From NCBI GenBank assembly GCA_964603615.1, contig CAZRVU010000005.1, forward strand, positions 1 to 64,000: a DNA stretch of 64,000 nt. The letters run 5' to 3'. Under the pieces are notes generated by a model. It had not been told where the DNA came from. It saw nothing but the letters and a program-made list of their open reading frames with translations, and did not search any database. The number at the start of each line of letters is the position of its first letter. Position 1 is the stretch's first letter. Made by a program: the position numbers and the translations under genes. Below are positions 58,532 to 64,000 of the stretch, one piece after another. This DNA comes from JAAZMI01 sp964603615. GTDB taxonomy: Bacteria; Bacillota; Dethiobacteria; DTU022; UBA8154.

Positions 58532-58783
58532 CTAAGGCCTTTCGTATTCAACGGGATAATCGACGAGAATAACATCTACACCAATTTTTTTAACTTGTTC
58601 CCAGGGAATAACGAGATCATTTCTGCGGCCACCTAGCATACCCATAAAACCTCCTGCCCCCGGCAAAATAAGAGCTCTAATCTTTCCATTATCCAGATCG
58701 AGATCCAGATCGCTAACCACGCCTAACCTTTTACCGTCAAGATTAATCACGTCTCGATCGCGCAAATCGCCTAGACGGACCAT
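58532..58783 (-). CDS. ylmC: YlmC/YmxH family PRC-barrel protein
   Basis: An 83-residue PRC-barrel protein (VRLGDLRDRDVINLDGKRLG; DLVIPWEQVKKIG) of the family found next to sigG or in sporulation clusters. ATG at 58783 has GAGGGGAG about nine bases upstream. An earlier in-frame start at 58891 lies in a terminator and is rejected. Function is unsettled; the position matches B. subtilis ylmC. Confidence 0.92.
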   Translation of the reverse strand: MVRLGDLRDRDVINLDGKRLGVVSDLDLDLDNGKIRALILPGAGGFMGMLGGRRNDLVIPWEQVKKIGVDVILVDYPVEYERP

Positions 58784-58852
58784 AACACTTTCTCCCCTCC
58801 GGCCAACCATATTTTTCATTTCTATTATATTATACTTTCGCTGGCAAGACAT

Positions 58853-58894
58853 AATTAAAAAAATGAGACAGGGAATCTTTCCCTGTCTCATTTT
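58853..58894. terminator. Strong 16-bp hairpin terminator upstream of ylmC
   Basis: A perfect 16-bp inverted repeat (58860-58875 and 58879-58894; arms AAAATGAGACAGGGAA and its complement) with a three-base loop, continuing into Ts on the minus strand. It ends the sigG transcript. The arms contain a GAGACAGGG core similar to the palindrome in the repeat at 163-431. Confidence 0.85.
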
Positions 58895-58996
58895 CCCTGC
58901 TTCACACGTTCCCAGTTCCGCATCCCCTGTTTCATATCTTGATGCCCGTTCCTTGCTTCGCTTCCTTTATTCCAGGCTTCTCGTTTCAAATTACCG

Positions 58997-59224
58997 TTAA
59001 AAAATACGTATGCAACCATCTTCGCTGCTATCTGCCGTGTTTCGTTGCCCTCCTGGGATTTGCACAATTTTTTCATAGGCCGAATCATGCTCCAGGTTGC
59101 GTGTATTGTAGGCAAAAGCTAGTTTTCCCTCTTGCAGGGAGAACTTAAACGAAAAACTGAAAAAAATAAAACCCAGCAGCAGTAGCTGCATAAAGCTGTA
59201 AATTTTATCCCTGTTTCCCTGCAT
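58997..59224 (-). CDS. Small membrane or secreted protein after sigG (75 residues)
   Basis: ATG at 59224 has an excellent ribosome site, AAAGGAGGG, five bases upstream. The protein has a short basic start (MQGNRDKIY), a hydrophobic segment (FMQLLLLGFIFFSFSFKF, about 11-28), and a polar tail with one cysteine ending CIRIF. No family is recognised. It lies 58 bases after sigG and before a strong terminator, so it is probably co-transcribed with sigG. A sporulation-specific role is an inference from position. Confidence 0.65.
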   Translation of the reverse strand: MQGNRDKIYSFMQLLLLGFIFFSFSFKFSLQEGKLAFAYNTRNLEHDSAYEKIVQIPGGQRNTADSSEDGCIRIF

Positions 59225-59282
59225 GGTTACCCTCCTTTGATTTTTATAAAACAGTTCGTAAAAAGATACCGCTTTAGCAGAA

Positions 59283-60053
59283 TTACTGTATATGTTTTCG
59301 CAGTTCCCCCAGCGCCGATTTCTCCAAACGTGAAACCTGCGCTTGAGAGATGCCGATTTCATCGGCTACTTCCATTTGCGTTTTTCCCCGGTAAAATCTT
59401 AACGTTAAAATCAATTTTTCCCTGTCATTCAATTTTTGTAAAGCATCTTTAATGGAAATTACATTCAGCCATCTTTCGTCCTGTGTTTTTTCATCGCTGA
59501 TCTGATCCATAACAAAAATTGGATCCCCACCATCGTGAAAAATAGGTTCAAAAAGAGAGACCGGCTCCTGAATGGAATCTAGAGCAAAGGTAATCTCTTC
59601 CCTGCTAACCATGATTTCTGAAGATATCTCCTCCAAAGTAGGCTCCCTGGAAAACTTATAGGCCAGCTGATCCCTAATTTGCAATACTTTATAAGCGATA
59701 TCTCTTAAGGATCTGCTTACTCTAACCGGGGTGTTATCCCTTAAATAACGGCGTATCTCCCCAACAATCATGGGCACAGCGTAGGTGGAAAACCTTACGT
59801 TTTGTTCCAGATCAAAATTATCAATGGCTTTGATCAGGCCAATACAGCCAACCTGGAAAAGATCATCAACATATTCTCCTCTATTGTTAAAACGCTGGAT
59901 AACACTTAAGACTAGTCTTAAATTTCCGTTGACCAGTTTTTCCCTGGCCCCGTTATCCCCGTTGAACATCTGAATAAATAGTTTGCGCATTTCACTGTTT
60001 TTCAAAACGGGTAGTTTGGCCGTATTTACACCGCAAATCTCTACTTTGTTCAC
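59283..60053 (-). CDS. sigG: RNA polymerase sporulation sigma factor SigG
   Basis: A 256-residue sigma-70 family protein. Region 2 has NLRLVLSVIQRF, DDLFQVGCIGLIKAIDNFD and RFSTYAVPMIVGEIRRYLRD; region 4 has QMEVADEIGISQAQVSRLEKSALG. SigG runs late forespore transcription. The N-terminus (VEICGVNTAKLPVLKN) is the SigG signature. It lies 103 bases after sigE with a sigma-F-like promoter between them. Confidence 0.96.
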   Translation of the reverse strand: MNKVEICGVNTAKLPVLKNSEMRKLFIQMFNGDNGAREKLVNGNLRLVLSVIQRFNNRGEYVDDLFQVGCIGLIKAIDNFDLEQNVRFSTYAVPMIVGEIRRYLRDNTPVRVSRSLRDIAYKVLQIRDQLAYKFSREPTLEEISSEIMVSREEITFALDSIQEPVSLFEPIFHDGGDPIFVMDQISDEKTQDERWLNVISIKDALQKLNDREKLILTLRFYRGKTQMEVADEIGISQAQVSRLEKSALGELRKHIQ

Positions 60054-60119
60054 CGGGGATCCCTCTCCTCCTGGTCTGACTTACGCTACGTCTTGTACCT
60101 TATAATAAGTCTTAATTAA

Positions 60120-60147
60120 AGTATTTCCTTGGCATTCAATTTTATAC
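60120..60147 (-). promoter_or_regulatory. Candidate sigma-F/sigma-G type promoter of sigG
   Basis: On the minus strand GTATA (60147-60143) and GGAAATACT (60128-60120) are 14 bases apart. They fit the Bacillus sigma-F consensus GYATA with GGnnAnAHT at about 15 bases. Forespore-specific expression of sigG is expected, so the match is meaningful although short. Confidence 0.5.
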
Positions 60148-60156
60148 TGGAGAGAT

Positions 60157-60888
60157 CTATTCCATTTTTTTGATTTCTATTTTTAATCTTTTAATAATGC
60201 GCTTTTCTAGACGTGAAATATAAGACTGCGAAATACCCAACAGATCGGCTACATCTTTTTGCGTTTTTTCTTGCTCATTGTTTAATCCAAACCGCAATTG
60301 CATAATTTTTTTTTCCCTGGACGATAATTTTTCCATAGCCATATAAAGTAGTTTACGATCTACCTCGTTTTCCAGGTTGCGAACAACCAGATCGTTCTCT
60401 GTTCCCAGGACATCTGAAAGCAATAGTTCATTGCCGTCCCAATCCACATTTAGGGGTTCATCAAAGGAGATCTCTACTTTAAGCTTATTATTCCTTCGCA
60501 GGTACATCAAAATTTCATTTTCAATACATTTGGAAGCATAGGTAGCTAATTTAATTTTTTTATGGGGGTCAAAGGTATTCACCGCTTTAATCAACCCAAT
60601 TGTACCAATGGATACTAAATCATCCACAGCCACTCCCGTATTTTCAAATTTCCGGGCAATGTATACCACCAGGCGAAGGTTGCGTTCGATAAAAATACCC
60701 CTGACTTCTTCTTCACCGACCTTAAGGCGCTCTAGAAGTGTATGCTCTTCTTCCGGCGCAAGAGGGGAAGGTAATGCTTTGCTATTTGTAATATAATAGA
60801 TTATCCTGCTGTATGGATATCCTAACTTGCCACTATAATATAAAAAGGTTAACTTAAATTTCCAACGTTGTAGCAGTAAAAACATCAC
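60157..60888 (-). CDS. sigE: RNA polymerase sporulation sigma factor SigE (pro-form)
   Basis: A 243-residue sigma factor with a hydrophobic, basic N-terminal pro-sequence (about 1-30) that tethers pro-SigE to the membrane until cleaved. Region 2 has NLRLVVYIARKFENTGV and LATYASKCIENEILMYLRRNNK; region 4 ends in SQSYISRLEKRIIKRLK. It drives early mother-cell transcription. GTG at 60888 overlaps the spoIIGA stop by four bases, coupling it to its protease. Confidence 0.96.
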   Translation of the reverse strand: MMFLLLQRWKFKLTFLYYSGKLGYPYSRIIYYITNSKALPSPLAPEEEHTLLERLKVGEEEVRGIFIERNLRLVVYIARKFENTGVAVDDLVSIGTIGLIKAVNTFDPHKKIKLATYASKCIENEILMYLRRNNKLKVEISFDEPLNVDWDGNELLLSDVLGTENDLVVRNLENEVDRKLLYMAMEKLSSREKKIMQLRFGLNNEQEKTQKDVADLLGISQSYISRLEKRIIKRLKIEIKKME

Positions 60889-61811
60889 GATCCTAACCCT
60901 TCTAATTTACAGGCAGAACGCCAGATATCTAAAGGCAGTAAGACGTCGTATTCTCCTGCGGAATGGACCTGCCCCGGCTGTATGCCTATAATTAATTCTT
61001 GTGAAAAATCCATATTCCGACCACTTTGCCATATCCTGACATTTTCTGGTTTAAAACCCAAAAGAAACCCCCGTCCCTTTAATGTTCGATAAGGAATCAA
61101 ATAAAAGTTCGGCAGGTTATTGTTCCCTGCTAATATTTCCTCCAGTTGCTGCCAGTCCATCCCCCCTTCATCGCGGAACATAAGCCCGGTTTCCGGGGGA
61201 AGCAACCCGTGGGCAACAGTATGCGCAGCAATAGCAACAGGTAGCCCGGAAAAAGGTTCCCTAAGCATGTTTCCTGTATCTAAAAAAGCGGAAAGTTTTT
61301 TACTTTTTCCACAAAAGCATATCTCAATTTCCATGTTTGTTGACAAACAGCTTATGTTAAATCTCTCCATTAAAAAAGGTTTGAGGCTACGTACCACAAA
61401 AAAAAGCAAAGTACCGGCAAAGAAAAGCAAGTAATAAAGCGAAGGCGCAGGCAGGCAATAGATGCCCCTGACAAAATCCGGAGGACATTCCCACCACAAA
61501 CTGAAGACCAAAACCAGTCCACCCAATACACAAGAACATAGATAAAGGGTTAAAAGTAGTAAAAAGCCTTGCCCCAAAAAACGTGGCCGAAAAGTGATCA
61601 AAACCATTAATAGCGGCAGCAACATCTTACCAAACCAGGTGTAAAAAGGATGCCAAACAGGCAACAAAACAAATAAAAGAAATGCTGCCCCTAATGCAGA
61701 TCCGGCCATTAGCCTGGTTAAAACAGTTTTTTGCCCCGTAATAAAGGCCGTCAGCCATAAAAGAAAATAGTTTACTATAAAATTTAGCACTAAAATTAAA
61801 TCGAGGTACAT
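60885..61811 (-). CDS. spoIIGA: SpoIIGA, pro-SigE processing protease
   Basis: A 308-residue membrane protease. Five N-terminal helices (about 5-150) precede an aspartic-protease-like domain with AFLDTGNMLREP as active-site motif and a C-terminal IIGIQPG. It cleaves pro-SigE in the mother-cell membrane. ATG at 61811 follows AGGTGAGG closely; an earlier in-frame start at 61835 lacks a ribosome site. The spoIIGA-sigE-sigG order is the classic Firmicute sporulation cluster. Confidence 0.94.
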   Translation of the reverse strand: MYLDLILVLNFIVNYFLLWLTAFITGQKTVLTRLMAGSALGAAFLLFVLLPVWHPFYTWFGKMLLPLLMVLITFRPRFLGQGFLLLLTLYLCSCVLGGLVLVFSLWWECPPDFVRGIYCLPAPSLYYLLFFAGTLLFFVVRSLKPFLMERFNISCLSTNMEIEICFCGKSKKLSAFLDTGNMLREPFSGLPVAIAAHTVAHGLLPPETGLMFRDEGGMDWQQLEEILAGNNNLPNFYLIPYRTLKGRGFLLGFKPENVRIWQSGRNMDFSQELIIGIQPGQVHSAGEYDVLLPLDIWRSACKLEGLGS

Positions 61812-61899
61812 CCCCTCACCTGCCCCAAAAGACAAAGGCCGGATATCATTGCTACACCATGAAAGATGATTCTATGGACAATAAGTCTTCATTAACTAT

Positions 61900-61941
61900 A
61901 TTATAAAGCAAGCAGTGCTAAAATTTTGTTATAATTTGACA
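61900..61941 (-). promoter_or_regulatory. Candidate spoIIGA promoter with a Spo0A-like box
   Basis: A perfect TATAAT (61905-61900, minus strand) lies about 90 bases before spoIIGA without a proper -35 at 17 bases. Upstream, TGTCAAA (61941-61935) differs by one base from the Spo0A box TGTCGAA. Bacillus spoIIG is also a Spo0A-dependent promoter with unusual spacing. The spacing here differs, so this is tentative. Confidence 0.4.
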
Positions 61942-61943
61942 CT

Positions 61944-61975
61944 AAAAAAAATAAAGGTATAGCCTAAACTATACC
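61944..61975 (-). terminator. Rho-independent terminator after ftsZ
   Basis: The stem GGTATAG/CTATACC (61956-61962, 61969-61975) with a six-base loop is followed on the minus strand by a T-rich run (TTTATTTTTTTT). It separates the division operon from spoIIGA-sigE. The spacer from 61836 to 62114 otherwise holds only the spoIIGA promoter region. Confidence 0.85.
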
Positions 61976-62114
61976 CTTTTTGCGGGGAACCTGACATTAT
62001 GACATTTCACGACTTTCTAGAAAATATATGTTTGGAAGAATAAAATTTTAGCAGGAAATCTGTTAAATTGCAGCACGGGGGTTTGGAATCTAATACTTTT
62101 AGGACCGGTTTACT

Positions 62115-63170
62115 TTATAGACCCGATCGACGGCGGCGTAAAAAGGCCGGGATATCGATATCAGATTCGTTTAAGCCGGAATGCAGGACTGTATCATCCT
62201 TCTTCCCAGCCGCTGAATATTTATCAAAACCCGTGGCAATAACGGTAACCCGTGACTCATCTTTAAGGGTTTCATCGATCACTGCACCAAAAATGATATT
62301 CGCTTCGGAATCAGCCGCATCTGAAATCGTTTCTGCTGCTTCATGAATTTCAAATAAACTCAAGTTGCTGCCCCCGGTAATATTGATTAAAACACCGCGG
62401 GCTCCTTCAATGGAAGTCTCTAACAAAGGACTAAAAATAGCAGCCTTTGCAGCCTCAAGAGCGCTGCCTTCACCGCTGGAAATCCCCACACCCATCAGGG
62501 CTGTCCCTGTTTCTTGCATAATTGTACGCACATCGGCAAAATCCAGGTTGATCAAACCGGGAACGGCAATCAAATCCGAAATGCCTTGCACGCCCTGGCG
62601 CAAAACATCATCGGCAATACGAAATGCCTCGATTAATGGAGTTTTCTTATCCACAACCTGCAAAAGCTTATCATTGGGGATAACGATCAACGTGTCAACT
62701 TTTTCTTTGAATACCGCAATTCCTTTTTCGGCCTGTGTTAAACGTTTACGTCCTTCAAAAGTAAAAGGACGGGTAACCACGCCTACAGTTAAAGCACCCA
62801 GGCTTTTAGCTATCTCAGCAATAATCGGAACGCCTCCCGTTCCCGTTCCCCCTCCCATTCCTGCTGTTATAAAAATCATGTCGGCACCCTTTAAAACCGA
62901 CTCTATCTCCTGCCTGCTTTCTTCAGCCGCTTGCTGCCCAATTTCCGGATTGCCACCTGAGCCAAGTCCTTTGGTCAGTTTGGTGCCTATTTGCAATTTT
63001 GTATTGGCTTTAGCAAGTTCTAGTGCCTGCGCATCAGTATTAACCACAATGAAATCGACACCTTTTAAGCCCGCTGCGATCATACGGTTGACGGCATTGC
63101 CACCGCCGCCACCCACACCAATTACTTTTATTTGTGCATAAGGCTCCATTTCTATCTCCAAATCGATCAT
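62115..63170 (-). CDS. ftsZ: Cell-division GTPase FtsZ
   Basis: A 351-residue tubulin homologue that forms the Z-ring. Motifs are IKVIGVGGGGGNAVNRM, the tubulin signature GGGTGTG, VNTDAQ and the synergy-loop segment ISDLIAVPGLINLDFADV. The variable linker is short (about 320-335) and the conserved C-terminal peptide is DIDIPAFLRRR, which binds FtsA and other partners. ATG at 63170 has GGGGGAGGGAG upstream; the earlier start at 63239 overlaps ftsA and is rejected. Confidence 0.97.
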   Translation of the reverse strand: MIDLEIEMEPYAQIKVIGVGGGGGNAVNRMIAAGLKGVDFIVVNTDAQALELAKANTKLQIGTKLTKGLGSGGNPEIGQQAAEESRQEIESVLKGADMIFITAGMGGGTGTGGVPIIAEIAKSLGALTVGVVTRPFTFEGRKRLTQAEKGIAVFKEKVDTLIVIPNDKLLQVVDKKTPLIEAFRIADDVLRQGVQGISDLIAVPGLINLDFADVRTIMQETGTALMGVGISSGEGSALEAAKAAIFSPLLETSIEGARGVLINITGGSNLSLFEIHEAAETISDAADSEANIIFGAVIDETLKDESRVTVIATGFDKYSAAGKKDDTVLHSGLNESDIDIPAFLRRRRSGL

Positions 63171-63216
63171 TTTTCTCCCTCCCCCGTTTACGATACGTTT
63201 ACAATAATTGCCGGAG

Positions 63217-64000
63217 CTATTGCCAGATATCCAGCACAAAGGTTTTAATACGCTGCCATATATAATATAAAAATCCTGTTTTGCTTTCCGTGCGCCTGGT
63301 CACCCGCCCCCTGGCAGAGTTGCGCATAACGTAGCTAATAATCCCCACTGCCGTTGAATAGATAGGGCTTTTTACACCTAAGTAATCAGGTTGTGCCAAA
63401 CGAACGGGACAACCAAAAATTTCTTCAGCCAATTCGATAATACCCCTTAAAAGGGATACACCCCCAGTCAGCACGACCCCTCCCGGCGGCATTTTGGTAA
63501 AGCCAAAGCGTGCCATCTCTCCGTGGCAAAGCTGCAACATCTCCAAAATACGCGGTTCAATAAAATTAAAAAGTTCGTGCGAAGAAATTTTGCGCCTTTC
63601 CTTGCCACTAATATCTTCAATCTCAATCTCCTCATTGTTGGAGGTCAAGTTAGCCAGGGCAAAACCATGTTCGATTTTTATCTTCTCCGCCAATTGAAAG
63701 GTTGTGCGTAACCCCACGGCAAGATCATTGGTAATATGATCACCGCCAACAGATAAAACTGCAAGATCCGTCAATGCCCCTTGCTGAAAAAGGGAGAGCT
63801 CGGTCGTTCCGCCTCCTAAATCGATCAGGAAGACACCCAGTTCTTTTTCATCGCGGGAAAGACATACTTCACCATTGGCCAAAGAATTTAAAACCATAGC
63901 GTTTACTTCCAACCCGGCCATGCTTAGGGAACGCAAAAGATTGCGCAAAGAGGTTAGAGCACCGGTAATGATCATGGCTTCCACTTCTAACCGCACCCCG
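63217..64000 (-). CDS. ftsA: Cell-division protein FtsA (5' end outside the window)
   Basis: The C-terminal ~261 residues of an actin-like ATPase, with the nucleotide-binding motifs FLIDLGGGTTELSLF and GGVVLTGGVSLLRGI. It ends in an amphipathic, basic/aromatic tail (FLYYIWQRIKTFVLDIWQ), the membrane-targeting sequence that anchors FtsZ. The frame is open at the window edge, so the first ~150 residues are missing. ftsZ follows after 46 bases. Confidence 0.95.
   Translation of the reverse strand, partial: GVRLEVEAMIITGALTSLRNLLRSLSMAGLEVNAMVLNSLANGEVCLSRDEKELGVFLIDLGGGTTELSLFQQGALTDLAVLSVGGDHITNDLAVGLRTTFQLAEKIKIEHGFALANLTSNNEEIEIEDISGKERRKISSHELFNFIEPRILEMLQLCHGEMARFGFTKMPPGGVVLTGGVSLLRGIIELAEEIFGCPVRLAQPDYLGVKSPIYSTAVGIISYVMRNSARGRVTRRTESKTGFLYYIWQRIKTFVLDIWQ

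Noticed and set aside
59839..60888. Two sigma factors as possible duplicates of one gene
   Set aside because: Their N-termini and region 4 sequences are distinct and match SigE (pro-sequence) and SigG respectively.

Overview
The window is about 64 kb of draft chromosome from an endospore-forming member of the Clostridia (Firmicutes). Evidence for this is spoIIGA-sigE-sigG, spoIIM and ytaF, a T-box leader, purine-rich Shine-Dalgarno sequences and gene order close to Bacillus subtilis. The repeats and an aldo/keto reductase fused to a ferredoxin suggest a Peptococcaceae/Desulfotomaculum-type anaerobe, but I cannot name a genus. One run of 100 Ns (17014-17113) marks a scaffold gap at the end of polA. 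Almost every gene lies on the minus strand, so biological order runs from high to low coordinates; only spoIIM and rqcH are on the plus strand. Layout in transcription order: (1) 64000-58500, cell division and sporulation control: ftsA (partial), ftsZ, terminator, spoIIGA, sigE, sigG, a small secreted or membrane protein, terminator, ylmC. (2) 58350-52700: an NrdD-like protein without its glycyl-radical end, an HlyD-like protein, ylmE, ylmG, ylmH, divIVA. sepF is absent from its usual place. (3) 52700-46700: T-box, ileS, a DUF5665 protein with a Cys/Asp-rich N-terminus, lspA, rluD, pyrR. The pyr operon that follows pyrR in Bacillus is missing. (4) 46600-24400: rqcH (plus strand), a Ca2+ P-type ATPase, yloC, remA, gmk, rpoZ, coaBC, spoIIM (plus strand), priA, def, fmt, three conserved genes of uncertain role, rsmB, prpC, pknB, rsgA, rpe. 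This mirrors the B. subtilis yloA-to-rpe order. (5) 24300-20400: riboflavin operon ribD-ribE-ribBA-ribH. (6) 20200-13700: polA, mutM, ytaF, coaE (again the Bacillus order) and a lytic transglycosylase. (7) 13650-1: icd, a DMT transporter, an RCC1 relic, alaS, ireB, an aldo/keto reductase, ruvX, mltG, a class B penicillin-binding protein, a metal ABC transporter, a ketosynthase, a tandem repeat array, and the start of an unidentified membrane protein. Most genes are housekeeping. The unusual content is in the intergenic DNA and in details of gene structure. Two 210-bp fold-back elements in inverted orientation flank priA, each with a tandem array on its outer side. A pair of nearly identical 135-bp intergenic elements lies 28 kb apart. 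The NrdD-like protein stops where the zinc/glycyl-radical domain should begin. Several genes can be completed to family length only by using CTG, ATT or possibly GTT start codons. I see no CRISPR array, prophage, intact transposase, tRNA or rRNA gene.
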